Assembly (NCBI GenBank): GCA_030018135.1
Contig: JASEGJ010000008.1
Span: 1 to 45,750 of the forward strand
DNA from: Candidatus Hodarchaeaceae archaeon
GTDB taxonomy: Archaea > Hadarchaeota > Hadarchaeia > Hadarchaeales > Hadarchaeaceae
DNA length: 45,750 nt
Reading direction: 5' to 3'
The notes below the pieces were generated by a model. It saw only the letters and a list, made by a program, of their open reading frames with translations, was not told the origin of the DNA and ran no database searches. The stretch's first letter is position 1; each line of letters opens with the position of its first letter. Positions 19,484 through 30,239 of the stretch are shown one piece after another. Made by a program: the position numbers and the translations under genes.

Positions 19484-20836
19484 ATGGGCAAGCTTTTTGG
19501 CACATCCGGCATTCGGGGCATGGTAAACAGGGACCTCACCCCGGAACTCGCGCTTGACGTGGGATTGGCCCTCGCAACCTGCCTCAAAAACCGCGGCGCC
19601 GTCGTTGTGGGTAAGGACCCTCGCACCTCAAGCGATATGTTCGAAAGTTGCTTGGCATCCGGCCTGTTGTCCGGTGGCTGTGATGTTAAAAAGCTCGGCA
19701 TCGTGCCAACGCCAGTTGCCGGCTTTGCGGCGCGTCGCTTGGGCGCGAGGGCTGGTGCGATGATCACGGCTTCGCACAACCCGCCCGAGTACAACGGCAT
19801 AAAATTTTGGGGCAACGATGGCATGGCATATACGCCCGAGCAGGAGGCGAGGGTCGAAGCGATCTATTTCAAAAAAAAGTTGAAGCCAGTTGCGTGGGAC
19901 AGGATAGGCGGGGTCGAAGAGGTCGACGTCCTAGCCGAATACATGGATGAGATAGCGGGCTCGATTTCACTGAGCCGCAACTATAAGGTTGTACTCGACT
20001 GCGGAAACGGCGCGGGCGCTTTAGTAACTCCCCATGTGCTCCGCAGGTTGGGCTGCAAGGTCATAACGCTCAACTCCCAGCTGGACGGGTTCTTCCCCGG
20101 CAGGCGGCTGGAGCCGACGCCCGAAAACCTGCGGGAGCTATCCAGCGTTGTGAAATCACTTGACGCTGATATCGGCTTTGCGCACGACGGCGACGCGGAC
20201 CGAATAGCCGCTGTCGATGAAAACGGCAGGGTGGCGCAACCCGATAAGCTTTTGGCACTGATCTCGGCGCATCAGTTGAGGAGGAGAGGCGATATCGTCG
20301 TGACCACGGTGGACGCCTCGAGCGTTGTCGATGAATGCGTCGGCGCGAAGGGGGGCAAGGTGGTGAGGACGAGGGTCGGCGACGTGAGCGTGGCGGCGGG
20401 GATCAAGGAGCGGGGCGCGATATTCGGCGGGGAGCCCAGCGGCGCTTGGATATTCCCAAGCGTCCATCTCGCGCCGGACGGGCCGCTCGCCGCGGTCAAA
20501 ATCTTAGAATTCCTCGATGTAGCTGGCAGAAGGCTCTCCGAACTACTTGACGAGGTGCCTGAATACCCGACGGTGAGGAAGAAAATGGCTTGCCCCAATG
20601 AAAAGAAAGCCGCGGTCATGAAAAAATTGAGGGCGAGGCTGAAAAGAGATTTCACGGGCGTCACCCGCGTACTGACCATCGACGGCGTCCGGCTTTCTTT
20701 CGAGGATGGCAGCTGGATCCTGATCAGGCCCTCCGGAACCGAGCCGTACATTCGCGTGACGGCCGAAGGCAAAAATAAGGAGGACGCCGGGGAAAAGGCC
20801 AAAAAAGCCGTCGGACTCCTGAAATCTTTAGGTTAA
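19484..20836 (+). CDS. glmM: Phosphoglucosamine mutase/phosphomannomutase family
   Basis: LFGTSGIRGMVN, TASHNPPEYNGIKFW, DGDADRIAAVD, GGEPSGAWIFP, RPSGTEPYIRV. Confidence 0.95.
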   Translation: MGKLFGTSGIRGMVNRDLTPELALDVGLALATCLKNRGAVVVGKDPRTSSDMFESCLASGLLSGGCDVKKLGIVPTPVAGFAARRLGARAGAMITASHNPPEYNGIKFWGNDGMAYTPEQEARVEAIYFKKKLKPVAWDRIGGVEEVDVLAEYMDEIAGSISLSRNYKVVLDCGNGAGALVTPHVLRRLGCKVITLNSQLDGFFPGRRLEPTPENLRELSSVVKSLDADIGFAHDGDADRIAAVDENGRVAQPDKLLALISAHQLRRRGDIVVTTVDASSVVDECVGAKGGKVVRTRVGDVSVAAGIKERGAIFGGEPSGAWIFPSVHLAPDGPLAAVKILEFLDVAGRRLSELLDEVPEYPTVRKKMACPNEKKAAVMKKLRARLKRDFTGVTRVLTIDGVRLSFEDGSWILIRPSGTEPYIRVTAEGKNKEDAGEKAKKAVGLLKSLG

Positions 20837-21021
20837 CGCGCGACGATACTTTGAACTTATGGGCCCCCAGCGCCCTCAAATGCTCGAGAAAATACAACTA
20901 TACAACTAACTAGTTGATTTGTTTAACTTTAAAACAGGCCTCGATGTTGAATTTTGGCTTACCCGATGCATGAGGTACTATATATTATTAGACTAGCCGC
21001 CAAAATTTATTTGGGGGACTA

Positions 21022-22329
21022 ATGAAAGCAGTCGTCTTGGCCGCAGGTTTGGGCACCAGGATGCGGCCGCTAACGTTCACGAAGCCAAAGTTCTTGCTGC
21101 CCGTGGCTGGGAAGCCAGCCATGGATCACGTAATTTCGCTCTTAAAAGATATGGGGATAAACGAAGTCGGCATGGTCGTCGGCTATGGGAAGGAGCAGAT
21201 AATGGAGCGCTATGGCGACGGCTCAAATTTTGGGATAAAACTCACCTATCTCCACCAGCAGGAGTTGCTCGGGACCGCAAATGCCCTTGCGCTTGCCGAA
21301 GATTTTATCGCTGGCGAACACTTCGTCGTGATGAATGGCGATACGCTCGTGGATCGGGAGTCCCTCGGCCTCCTTCTAAAGCGCCACGAGGAGGTAGGAT
21401 CCAACCCAGCTTTTGGGGGCATCGTCTCAACGATAGAGGTCGAAGAACCCGAGCAATTTGGGATCATCTTCCTTGACGGAGATAGGGTCAGCGAAATTGT
21501 CGAGAAACCGAAGGAGGTCAAAAGCAGGCTGGCAAATGCTGGCGTGTACATCCTCGATTCAGCTATCTTTGATGCGATAAGGAAAACAAAAAAATCCGAA
21601 CGCGGTGAGTACGAGCTAACCGCGTCAATTCAAATTCTGATAGGCTGGGGCAAGGATACTTATGTTTCCCCCCTAAACCTCTGGGCTGACATCGGCAGGC
21701 CTTGGGACCTTTTGGTGGCAAATGAATATTTCATGAAGGGCCAGAGAGGCGAGATCCTCGGCAGGGTCGAGGTCGGCGCTTATATCGAGGATACCGTCCG
21801 AGTTGGCGAGGGCTCAAGGATACGCTCGGGTTCGTATATCGAGGGGCCGACCTACATCGGTAGAAACTGCGACATCGGTCCGAACTGTTTTATAAGGCCC
21901 TGTACGAGCATTGGCGACAACGTCAGGATAGGTAATGGAGTGGAGATCAAAAACAGCATCATAATGGACAATACGCACATCGCGCATCTCTCGTACGTTG
22001 GCGATAGCGTCATAGGCAGCAACTGCAACTTGGGCGCCGGCACGACCGTCGCAAACTTACGCTTGGATGAGGGAGAGATCAAGATGGAAATCAGTGGTAG
22101 CATGATCGGCACTGGAAGGAGAAAGTTGGGAACGATAATTGCGGATAATGTCAAAACTGGCGTTAATTGTATGATCAATCCGGGCGTAAAGATCGGTCCG
22201 AATGCAGCCATAGGGCCTGGAGCTGTGGTTTACGAGGATGTTCCGCCAAACATGCTTGTGCTCGCAAAGCCGCAAATGGAAAAGAGGAAGTGGCTGGGGG
22301 AAAGAGGGGAAGGCGAAGGTAGCGAGTGA
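21022..22329 (+). CDS. Sugar-1-phosphate nucleotidylyltransferase with left-handed beta-helix domain (GlmU-like)
   Basis: MKAVVLAAGLGTRMRPLTFTKPKFLLPVAGKP..., hexapeptide repeats from about aa 250. Confidence 0.94.
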   Translation: MKAVVLAAGLGTRMRPLTFTKPKFLLPVAGKPAMDHVISLLKDMGINEVGMVVGYGKEQIMERYGDGSNFGIKLTYLHQQELLGTANALALAEDFIAGEHFVVMNGDTLVDRESLGLLLKRHEEVGSNPAFGGIVSTIEVEEPEQFGIIFLDGDRVSEIVEKPKEVKSRLANAGVYILDSAIFDAIRKTKKSERGEYELTASIQILIGWGKDTYVSPLNLWADIGRPWDLLVANEYFMKGQRGEILGRVEVGAYIEDTVRVGEGSRIRSGSYIEGPTYIGRNCDIGPNCFIRPCTSIGDNVRIGNGVEIKNSIIMDNTHIAHLSYVGDSVIGSNCNLGAGTTVANLRLDEGEIKMEISGSMIGTGRRKLGTIIADNVKTGVNCMINPGVKIGPNAAIGPGAVVYEDVPPNMLVLAKPQMEKRKWLGERGEGEGSE

Positions 22330-22342
22330 AGGAAGAGTTGAC

Positions 22343-22675
22343 ATGAGTGAATATACGCGCGAGGAATTCCGCAGAAAATTCCCGAATATAGCCAAAGAGA
22401 TGGGCGGAGCCGGCACCATTCAAATCAATGCGGTGCGAACTAGCGCCAAAGAGGCGGAAAAGGTGGCCCACAGCGTCCAGGGCTACGAGCCGACGGCGAT
22501 AGATTACATCAGGCGTTGTGAGAATGACCAGCAGGCGATTGAAATAATCAACTTCCTTGAGGCACGGGGCGAGATCGAACCGGCCTACGCGAAAAGATTG
22601 CGCAGCCAGCTAACCCGAGAGGGCGTGCGCAGCTTCGGCTCAAAGAAGAACCCGGGATATTACGAGCAGGGTTAG
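22343..22675 (+). CDS. Archaeal DUF2095-like protein
   Basis: MSEYTREEFRRKFPNIAKEMGGAGTIQINAVRTSAKEAEKVAHSVQGYEPTAIDYIRRCENDQQAIEIINFLEARGEI; start ATG 22343 preferred. Confidence 0.7.
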   Translation: MSEYTREEFRRKFPNIAKEMGGAGTIQINAVRTSAKEAEKVAHSVQGYEPTAIDYIRRCENDQQAIEIINFLEARGEIEPAYAKRLRSQLTREGVRSFGSKKNPGYYEQG

Positions 22676-22677
22676 GC

Positions 22678-23880
22678 ATGCTTGAACTCGGCTTGGTGGG
22701 CAAACCAAACACCGGCAAGACTACCTTCTTCAACGCCGCGACACTCGCGCACGCACCGGTGGCGGGCTATCCGTTCACGACCATAGATGCCAACGTTGGC
22801 GTCACCTATGTGCGGAGCGAGTGCCCGTGTCGTGAGTTTCACTTGACGTGCAACGCACAGAACTCGAAGTGCGTCGATGGCATCAGGTATGTTCCCGTCC
22901 GAATAATCGATGTCGCCGGCCTGGTCGAGGGGGCGCACATGGGCAGGGGCTTGGGCAACAGATTTCTCGACAACCTCAGGATGGCGGCGGCCTTGATCCA
23001 CGTTATAGATGCTGCCGGTTCCACCGATGCCGAGGGCAAGCCCTGCCCGCCCGGTACCCATGATCCCCTGCAGGATATCTGGTTCCCCGAAGTTGAGGTG
23101 GCACTCTGGCTGCGTGGACTGCTCGCGAAGGATTGGCCGAAGTTCGCGCGAAGGGCGAAGTACGAGGAGCTCGACTTGGTCAAGGTGATCGCCGAGCGCC
23201 TGAGTGGGCTGGGCATCAAGGAAAAACATGTCGCCTCGGCTCTGCGAGATGCTGGGGTCGATCGTTCCAATCCGGATAAATGGTCAGCTGATGACCTGCT
23301 GCGCTTTGTGTCGGAACTCAGAAAGGTGAGCAAGCCGATTATGGTTGCGGCGAATAAGGCGGATTTGCCGGAGGCCGAGCCCAACATCGAGCGCCTGCGC
23401 GAGCGCGGTTACCTCGTCGTCCCCACCTGTTCTGACGCCGAGTTGGTGCTTCGCCGGGCGGCCGAGAAAGGCCTCATAAGCTATAAGCCCGGCGACGGTG
23501 ATTTCGAGGTCCTTAAACCAGATGCCCTAACCGAGCAGCAACTTGGCGCGCTCGAGTTCATCCAAAAGCTATTAGGGAAATGGGGCTCCACGGGGGTACA
23601 GCAAGTAATAGACAAGGCTGTTTATGAGTTGCTTGAATTAATAGTCGTTTACCCAGTCGAGGACGAGAACAAACTCATCGATAAAAAGGGCAACGTGCTG
23701 CCGGATGCCTTTCTGGTGCCGCGGGGCACCACGGCACGTGAATTTGCATACATAATACACACAGAACTCGGCGAGTCATTTATCCACGCAATTGACGCTC
23801 GAACCAAGAGGCGCGTGGGCGAGGATTACGCGCTCAAGGACAGGGATGTCATTCGAATAGTCGCGGCTAAGGGTAGGTAA
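22678..23880 (+). CDS. YchF/Obg-family NTPase with C-terminal TGS domain
   Basis: GLVGKPNTGKTTFFNAAT, IIDVAGLVEGAHMGRGLGNRFLDNLR, NKADLPEAE, LVPRGTTAREFAYIIHTELGESFIHAIDARTKRRVGEDYALKDRDVIRIV. Confidence 0.94.
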   Translation: MLELGLVGKPNTGKTTFFNAATLAHAPVAGYPFTTIDANVGVTYVRSECPCREFHLTCNAQNSKCVDGIRYVPVRIIDVAGLVEGAHMGRGLGNRFLDNLRMAAALIHVIDAAGSTDAEGKPCPPGTHDPLQDIWFPEVEVALWLRGLLAKDWPKFARRAKYEELDLVKVIAERLSGLGIKEKHVASALRDAGVDRSNPDKWSADDLLRFVSELRKVSKPIMVAANKADLPEAEPNIERLRERGYLVVPTCSDAELVLRRAAEKGLISYKPGDGDFEVLKPDALTEQQLGALEFIQKLLGKWGSTGVQQVIDKAVYELLELIVVYPVEDENKLIDKKGNVLPDAFLVPRGTTAREFAYIIHTELGESFIHAIDARTKRRVGEDYALKDRDVIRIVAAKGR

Positions 23881-23985
23881 ACCATTTTTACGGCGCCTGA
23901 GCTTGGGGTCGCGGGCTATGGGTGCAAAAGTTATAAGATGTTCTTTACCTTAGTTTCTCGTAAAAACCGAGGGGAAGTGAGATCC

Positions 23986-24921
23986 TTGACCAGAATTTTG
24001 ATCACAGATCCAATACATGAAGATGGCATCAGATTGCTGAAGGAAGTTGGCCGCGTGAATGTTAAAACAGGGATGACCAACAAACAGTTGCTGCGGGAGA
24101 TAGGGAGCTATGATGTCCTAGTGGTTAGAAGTGCAACGAAGGTCTCAAAGGAAGTTATTGAGGCAGGCAAAAAATTAAGGATGATTGCTAGGGCAGGAGT
24201 TGGACTAGACAACATCGATGTCGAAGCCGCCGAGCGCCGAAATATCAAGGTCGTCAACTCGCCGGAAGCATTGACGATAGCGGTGGCCGAGCTGACGCTC
24301 GGGCTGATGCTCTCCTTGGCTAGGCAGATACCAAGCGCCGATTTCAGCACAAAACGGGGGCGGTGGGAGAAGGCAAAGTTTATGGGCATGGAACTGCGGG
24401 ACAAGACGCTGGGCATCGTCGGCACGGGACGCATAGGCAGGGCGGTGGGTTATAAGGCCAAGGCGTTTCTCATGAATTTGTTGGCTTACGATGTCGCTCC
24501 AAACAAAGAATTCAAAGAAAAAACTGGCTGCAAATATGTCGACCTACAAACCCTCCTGAGGGGGTCCGACTTTGTGACGCTGCACGTTGCGCTCACTTCT
24601 CAAACGAGGCATATGATAAGCAAGCGCGAGCTGGGCTTGATGAAACCAACCGCATTCTTGATCAACACCTCGCGCGGGGAGGTCGTCGACGAAGCGGCGT
24701 TGGTTGAAGCGCTTAGGGGGAAGCGAATAGCCGGGGCAGCCCTCGATGTCTACGAGAAGGAGCCCCCGCTCAGCAGTCCTCTCCTCAAGCTCGACAACGT
24801 CATTCTGACCCCGCACATCGGCGCCTCCACCATCGAGGCGCAGCGCGAGGCCAGCGTCATTGTGGCGAGGAAGATCAAGGAAAGCTTTGGACTAATGATT
24901 TATAGCTTGCCCCGAGAGTAG
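23986..24921 (+). CDS. serA: D-2-hydroxyacid dehydrogenase, phosphoglycerate dehydrogenase-like, short form without ACT domain
   Basis: LTRILITDPIHEDGIRLLKEVG...GIVGTGRIGRAVGYKAKAF...INTSRGEVVDEAAL...NVILTPHIGASTIEAQ; TTG start. Confidence 0.9.
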   Translation: MTRILITDPIHEDGIRLLKEVGRVNVKTGMTNKQLLREIGSYDVLVVRSATKVSKEVIEAGKKLRMIARAGVGLDNIDVEAAERRNIKVVNSPEALTIAVAELTLGLMLSLARQIPSADFSTKRGRWEKAKFMGMELRDKTLGIVGTGRIGRAVGYKAKAFLMNLLAYDVAPNKEFKEKTGCKYVDLQTLLRGSDFVTLHVALTSQTRHMISKRELGLMKPTAFLINTSRGEVVDEAALVEALRGKRIAGAALDVYEKEPPLSSPLLKLDNVILTPHIGASTIEAQREASVIVARKIKESFGLMIYSLPRE

Positions 24922-24938
24922 GAATCCTGCTGGAGGCG

Positions 24939-25520
24939 ATGATGGTGTATAGGCAGATCAGGGAGGCGTGGGCATCGCAGGAGGGCTACATAAGCGAGCT
25001 GATGCGTCAGCGCATGCGAGAGTGGCGAAAAGGTCCGGCGATAGTGCGGGTTGAAAAGCCGACCAGACTGGACCGCGCTCGATCACTCGGTTATAAGGCG
25101 AAGCAGGGCGTAATCGTCGTCCGCGCGCGAATCCGCAAGGGCGGCAGGCGGAAGGAGCGGCCATCTCGCGGGCGCAGGCCGAAACGCATGGGCGTCAGAA
25201 AACTCGTGCCGAAGAAGAGCATCCAGCTGATGGCAGAGGAGCGGGCGGTGAGGAGGTATCCCAACCTTGAGGTGCTCAACTCGTACCCGCTCGGGGATGA
25301 TGGTCAGCATCACTATTTTGAGGTAATCCTGCTGGACCCCGATCACCCTGCCGTCCGCAGCGACCCGGAGCTAGGGCGGATAGCCGAAGCGGGCCAGAGG
25401 GGAAGGGTGCACCGTGGCCTCACCCGCGCCGGGAGGAAGTCGAGGGGGCTGTTGCGCGAGGGCAAGGGGGCCGAGAAGGTTCGGCCCAGCGTTCGGGCTA
25501 GCCGCGGCGAACGCGAGTGA
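24939..25520 (+). CDS. rpl15e: 50S ribosomal protein L15e
   Basis: YRQIREAWASQEGYISELMRQRMREWRKGPAIVRVEKPTRLDRARSLGYKAKQGVIVVRARIRKGGRRKERPSRGRRPKRMG. Confidence 0.97.
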   Translation: MMVYRQIREAWASQEGYISELMRQRMREWRKGPAIVRVEKPTRLDRARSLGYKAKQGVIVVRARIRKGGRRKERPSRGRRPKRMGVRKLVPKKSIQLMAEERAVRRYPNLEVLNSYPLGDDGQHHYFEVILLDPDHPAVRSDPELGRIAEAGQRGRVHRGLTRAGRKSRGLLREGKGAEKVRPSVRASRGERE

Positions 25521-25981
25521 ACGTTATGGAACTTCCATTTCGAAGCGCCGCCGTTGACGCGTTTGTCCACGCGACGGAGGATGAACAAAGGGTCCTCGCC
25601 GCACTGCAAGCCCTGCTGCCGGAGGGGGTAGAGGTCCGGAGGACGAGGCTGAAGGGTCACTACGGCAACCCGATCGTCTCCCTGCATGCCTCGATCGGGC
25701 GAAGAAAGTTACTGCACGAGCTCTGGCGGTGCTTCTCGACCAAGTTGCGCGCCGGCGAGTTGGATAAACTCGGCAAGATCGCCTCGGGGAGGATTGACGG
25801 CACATGCCGCCTCCACCTGAGGCTCGATAAGCAGCTCGCGCATGCGGGCGAATTCGCGTTGAGCGACGGCGGGGATGTCATTCACCTCAAGTTGAAAATC
25901 GACGCCTATCCCGCCAAGCAAAGGGTGGCGGCTAAACTGGTGGAGGAATTCATCGCGGCGACGCGTCGCGGAAACTTTTGA
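25517..25981 (+). CDS. DUF54-like archaeal RNA-binding/exosome-associated family protein
   Basis: VDAFVHATEDEQRVLAALQALLPEGVEVRRTRLKGHYGNPIVSLHASIGRRK...LRLDKQLAHAGEFALSDGGDVIHLKLKIDAYPAKQ; 4-nt overlap with rpl15e. Confidence 0.8.
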   Translation: MNVMELPFRSAAVDAFVHATEDEQRVLAALQALLPEGVEVRRTRLKGHYGNPIVSLHASIGRRKLLHELWRCFSTKLRAGELDKLGKIASGRIDGTCRLHLRLDKQLAHAGEFALSDGGDVIHLKLKIDAYPAKQRVAAKLVEEFIAATRRGNF

Positions 25982-25992
25982 AGTGACGGAAA

Positions 25993-26307
25993 ATGAGGCC
26001 GAAGCGCAGGTACATCGCCTTTCGGATCGTCGGTGAAAGGGTCGGCAAGAAAGAGGTCACGGGGGCGCTGAATTCGTTGATCCAGCGGCTTCCCTCGAGT
26101 CTAGGCGGGGCGGAGGTGAAGCCATATCTTGTCTTTTTCGAGGCGCCCTCGCAACGCGGGCTGTTGAGGTGCGGGCATAAACTGGTCGACGAGGTTAAGG
26201 CAGGGATGGGAGAAGCCGAGAGGATCGATGGCAAAAAGGCGAGATTTGCGATCCTCGGCGTGTCGGGTACCATAAGGGCTGCTAAGCGAAAGTTTCTCTC
26301 GGACTGA
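25993..26307 (+). CDS. rnp2: RNase P protein component 2 (Pop5)
   Basis: MRPKRRYIAFRIVGERVGKKEVTGALNSLIQ...GLLRCGHKLVDEVKAGM...ILGVSGTIRAAKRKFL. Confidence 0.85.
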   Translation: MRPKRRYIAFRIVGERVGKKEVTGALNSLIQRLPSSLGGAEVKPYLVFFEAPSQRGLLRCGHKLVDEVKAGMGEAERIDGKKARFAILGVSGTIRAAKRKFLSD

Positions 26308-26322
26308 TGTACATAAAATCGG

Positions 26323-27336
26323 CTACGCGCCCCGAACTCCAATCAAGTGGCAGGCCACGTAATGGCCGTTCTCCACATCGGCAAATTCCGGCTCCTTCTC
26401 CCTGCATATCGGCTTCGCGTAGGGGCACCTCGGATGGAACCTGCAGCCCGGCGGGGGGTCTATCGCGCTCGGTATTTCACCCCTTAGCAAGGTGCCCTCG
26501 GGCTTGTACTTCGGGTCCGGAACTGGAACGGCCGCAAGCAGAGATTGCGTGTAAGGGTGCAGGGTGTTCTCGCGCAACTCCTCCTGGGGCGCCAGCTCCA
26601 CTATCTTCCCAACGTACATCACCGCGATCCTATCGCTCATGTGCTCGACGATGTTCAGGTCATGGGAGATGAGGAGGTAGGTGAAATCGAACTTTTTGCG
26701 GAGGTCGCTCAATAAATTGAGTATGTGGGCCTGAACTGACACATCTAGGGCCGAGGTTGGCTCGTCCAAGACGACGAAGTCGGGGTTTACAGCTAATATC
26801 CTAGCGATCGCTATCCTCTGTTGCTGTCCACCGCTGAACTCGTGCGGGAATCTGTCAAGATGCTCTGGACCCAAGCCCACCTCCTTGAGCACGTCCAACA
26901 CTATTTTTTCCTTTTCCTCCCCATGGGCTATGCCATGGATTTCAAGTGGCCTGCCGACCAACTCCGAGACCGTCATCCTGGGGTTCAGCGACGACTGAGG
27001 ATGCTGGTATACGACCCCCATCCTCCTCCTCAGCCTTCGCAACTCCTCGTCGCTCAACATCGCCAAGTTGCGGCCGTCGAAGTAAATCTTGCCAGCGGTG
27101 GGTCTAATTAGTCCCAAAATCAACTTTCCCACCGTCGTCTTCCCGCAGCCGCTTTCGCCCACCAAGCCGAAGACCTCGCCCTTTTCGATGTGGAAATCCA
27201 CGTCATCGACCGCTCGAACCCACCTAACCTTTCGCGCGAAAATTCCCTTCTTCGTCTCGAAATATTTCTTCAGGCCTTCGACCACAACCGGATTTTCCTT
27301 TGGATCCTCAGCTTCCACCGATTTCGCTTTTGTCAT
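26323..27336 (-). CDS. oppF: Oligopeptide/dipeptide-type ABC transporter ATP-binding protein (OppF-like)
   Basis: [50 protein letters not shown]-terminal [21 protein letters not shown]. Confidence 0.95.
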   Translation of the reverse strand: MTKAKSVEAEDPKENPVVVEGLKKYFETKKGIFARKVRWVRAVDDVDFHIEKGEVFGLVGESGCGKTTVGKLILGLIRPTAGKIYFDGRNLAMLSDEELRRLRRRMGVVYQHPQSSLNPRMTVSELVGRPLEIHGIAHGEEKEKIVLDVLKEVGLGPEHLDRFPHEFSGGQQQRIAIARILAVNPDFVVLDEPTSALDVSVQAHILNLLSDLRKKFDFTYLLISHDLNIVEHMSDRIAVMYVGKIVELAPQEELRENTLHPYTQSLLAAVPVPDPKYKPEGTLLRGEIPSAIDPPPGCRFHPRCPYAKPICREKEPEFADVENGHYVACHLIGVRGA

Positions 27337-28331
27337 TTGCCCACACCCTCGCCGAATAGATGACATCGCACTAAATGTTCCTTTTCGACCTCAATCGTGT
27401 TTGGGTTTTCTTTTTTACAGATGTCCATGGCGTAGGGACATCTCGGATGAAACCTGCAGCCCGGCGGGGGGTTGACTAGGCTGGGGACCGTCCCCGGGAT
27501 GGTCACGAGTTCCCCTCGCTTGACATCCGCCTTCGGTATCGCCTTGAGCAGGGCTTGGGTATAGGGGTGCTTCGGGCTCTCGAATAGGGCGAGGAGATCG
27601 GCTTCCTCCACGATGTTGCCAGCGTACATCACGGCAACCCTATCGCACATCTGGGCTATCACTCCCAGATTATGGGTGATGATAAGGATGGACGTGTTGA
27701 GCCTCCGCCTCAGCTCCCTCATCAACTCGAGTATTTGCGCCTGAATGGTCACGTCCAGCGCGGTCGTGGGCTCATCGGCTATGAGCAGGGATGGGTTGCA
27801 CGAAAGCATCATGGCTATCATCGAGCGCTGCTTCATTCCCCCGCTGAACTGGTGCGGGTACTCGACTACCCTAACCTCCGGGTCCGGCATGCCGACCAGC
27901 TTTAGCATCTCCACCACCTTTTTTGGCACATCCTCGGGACTTATCAAGTGTTCCTCGATGACCTGATGCAGCTCTATGGGCTCCGCTATTTGGTCGCCTA
28001 CGGTAAAGACCGGATCCAGTGCGGTATGGGGGTCCTGAAATATCATCGAGATCTCGCTCCCCCTTAAGCGCCTCATCCCCTCCTCGCTTTTTTTGAGCAG
28101 ATCCTCTCCCCTGAAAATGATCCTGCCTGTGACGATCTTGCCCGGCGGGCTGGGGATCAACCTCAGTATCGATAGGGCGGTGACCGTCTTCCCGCAGCCG
28201 CTTTCGCCCACCAAGCCGAGGATCTCCCCCTTGCGCAAGTCGAAGCTCACCCCATCGACCGCCTTCACCACGCCCTCGTCCATGAAGAAGTACGTCTTCA
28301 ACCCTCGCACCTTGAGCAATGGCCTCGTCAC
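27333..28331 (-). CDS. oppD: ABC transporter ATP-binding protein (OppD-like)
   Basis: [70 protein letters not shown]. Confidence 0.95.
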   Translation of the reverse strand: MTRPLLKVRGLKTYFFMDEGVVKAVDGVSFDLRKGEILGLVGESGCGKTVTALSILRLIPSPPGKIVTGRIIFRGEDLLKKSEEGMRRLRGSEISMIFQDPHTALDPVFTVGDQIAEPIELHQVIEEHLISPEDVPKKVVEMLKLVGMPDPEVRVVEYPHQFSGGMKQRSMIAMMLSCNPSLLIADEPTTALDVTIQAQILELMRELRRRLNTSILIITHNLGVIAQMCDRVAVMYAGNIVEEADLLALFESPKHPYTQALLKAIPKADVKRGELVTIPGTVPSLVNPPPGCRFHPRCPYAMDICKKENPNTIEVEKEHLVRCHLFGEGVGK

Positions 28332-28334
28332 AGG

Positions 28335-29240
28335 CTATCCCCTCAACCTCGGATCAAACGCGTCCCTCAACGCGTCTCCTAGGAAGTTGAAACCCAGAAC
28401 AGTTACTATAATAGCTATTCCCGGGAATATCGACATCCAAGGCATCTCCGCTAAAAACCTGCTATGCTCGCGGAGCATCGCCCCCCAGTCAGGCGTCGGG
28501 GGCATTATCCCCAACCCGAGAAAGCTCATGGCCGAGGACAAAAGGATCGCCGCGGGCAGCGTCATCGTCGCGAGTACTATGAGGGGAGATACTATATTTG
28601 GCAATACGTACCGAAGGATTATGCTTCTGTCCTTCTCCCCGATCGCTCGGGCGGCCTCGATGTATACTTCCTCCTTTACTGCCAAGGTCTGGCCGCGCGT
28701 CAGCCTAGCATATCCGGCCCAACCGGTTATCGACAGCGCGATTACCAAATTGTAAATACCGGGGCCAAAAAATCCGACAAATGCGACGGCCAGCACCAAG
28801 CCGGGGAACGCGATTACCGCATCCACTATCCTCATCATGACCCCGTCAACCTTACCGCCGCGATAGCCAGCTATCAACCCATAGGGTACGCCGATCACGG
28901 CCTCCACCGTGACGAGCAAGATCCCTATCGTCAGCGCGATCCTGGAAGCGTAAATGATCCTGCTAAAGATACATCTGCCGAGGTCATCCGTTCCCAAGGG
29001 ATATTTTCCGCCGGGGGGCAGAAGCTTGTCCTCCAAGCGCTGCACCTCTGGGTCATGTGGGGCTATGAAATCCGCAAATATCGCCACCGTGATGACCGCC
29101 AGCACGATTCCCAATCCAACCCACGCCCGCTTATCCCGCTTTAGGTACCTGAAGGTGGGCGACCTGCTCTTCCTTTTTAAATAACCGTAAATCCCACCGC
29201 CGACGTTTTTTGCCACGTTTGAAGACGCCACTGATCTCAC
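28335..29240 (-). CDS. oppC: ABC transporter permease (OppC-like)
   Basis: [31 protein letters not shown]...[29 protein letters not shown]. Confidence 0.95.
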   Translation of the reverse strand: MRSVASSNVAKNVGGGIYGYLKRKSRSPTFRYLKRDKRAWVGLGIVLAVITVAIFADFIAPHDPEVQRLEDKLLPPGGKYPLGTDDLGRCIFSRIIYASRIALTIGILLVTVEAVIGVPYGLIAGYRGGKVDGVMMRIVDAVIAFPGLVLAVAFVGFFGPGIYNLVIALSITGWAGYARLTRGQTLAVKEEVYIEAARAIGEKDRSIILRYVLPNIVSPLIVLATMTLPAAILLSSAMSFLGLGIMPPTPDWGAMLREHSRFLAEMPWMSIFPGIAIIVTVLGFNFLGDALRDAFDPRLRG

Positions 29241-29251
29241 CCTCTCTCCGC

Positions 29252-30184
29252 CTATCTTCTCTCCTCGTACCTTATGCGCGGGTTGAGGTACGCGTATGTG
29301 ATATCACAGAGGAGATTAGCTACGACCGCCAACACGACAAACATCAACATGACCCCGAGAACTGTGAGGAAGTCCGGCGCCGTGCCAAGTATCGAATCGA
29401 CCATAAGCCTTCCCATGCCCGGCCATGAGAATACTTTTTCTATCACGACCGTGCCGCCAAATAGGAACGGAAGTCGCAGAAACAATATGGTGACCACGGG
29501 GATGAATGCATTCCTCAACGCGTGTTTGTAAATGACCGCCCTTTCTCGAAGCCCCTTCGCCCTAGCTGTCCTTATGTAGTCCTGCCTGAGTACATCCAAC
29601 ATGCTCGACCTAGTTAATCTGGCCACTGAACCAGCCTGACTTGTCCCAAGAGTGATGGCTGGCAGTATCAAATATTCTATGCCGCCGTAGCCCGCGATTG
29701 GGAACCAGCCCAACCATATCCCAAATATCAATATTGCCATCAGCCCCTGCCAAAAGTTCGGTATGGAAACGCCGAAGAGCGCGATCCCCATACCCGTGTA
29801 GTCGACCCAAGTCTTTCGCCTAAGCGCCGCGATGATCCCGAGTGGAATGCCCATCGCCAGCGACACCATAAAGGCGGCGATGGTCAGCTCGAGCGTGCGC
29901 GGGAGCCTCTCAAGTATTAGTTGCGAAACGGGCGCACCCCACTTCCAAGACCTCCCGAGGTCTCCTCTGACGACCTTGCTCAGCCATATGAAATATTGCT
30001 CGTAAAGGGGCTTATCGAGTCCATAGGCGATTCGTATGCTCTCAATCTGCTCAGGACCTGCCATTGGGCCGGCTATCCTCGCCGCCGGATCGCCCGTACC
30101 AAACATTAATAAAAAAGTCGCAAGCGACACGCCTAACAATATGGGAATTATCGTTAGCAGCCTCTTCGCGATGAACTTGTACAT
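29252..30184 (-). CDS. oppB: ABC transporter permease (OppB-like)
   Basis: MYKFIAKRLLTIIPILLGVSLATFLL...GSVARLTRSSMLDVLRQDYIRTARAKGLRERAVIYKHALRNAFIPVVT. Confidence 0.95.
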   Translation of the reverse strand: MYKFIAKRLLTIIPILLGVSLATFLLMFGTGDPAARIAGPMAGPEQIESIRIAYGLDKPLYEQYFIWLSKVVRGDLGRSWKWGAPVSQLILERLPRTLELTIAAFMVSLAMGIPLGIIAALRRKTWVDYTGMGIALFGVSIPNFWQGLMAILIFGIWLGWFPIAGYGGIEYLILPAITLGTSQAGSVARLTRSSMLDVLRQDYIRTARAKGLRERAVIYKHALRNAFIPVVTILFLRLPFLFGGTVVIEKVFSWPGMGRLMVDSILGTAPDFLTVLGVMLMFVVLAVVANLLCDITYAYLNPRIRYEERR

Positions 30185-30239
30185 TTTTCTGCCCTAATTA
30201 TTTTTTGTAAGCCCCGTCGATATAAGGATGAACCGTGAT

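Noticed and set aside
20900-20920. Short palindrome CAACTAACTAGTTG upstream of the GlmU-like gene
   Set aside because: Single AT-rich palindrome, could be chance; no second copy seen.
28464-29144. Plus-strand ORF of 226 aa
   Set aside because: Antisense shadow of oppC.
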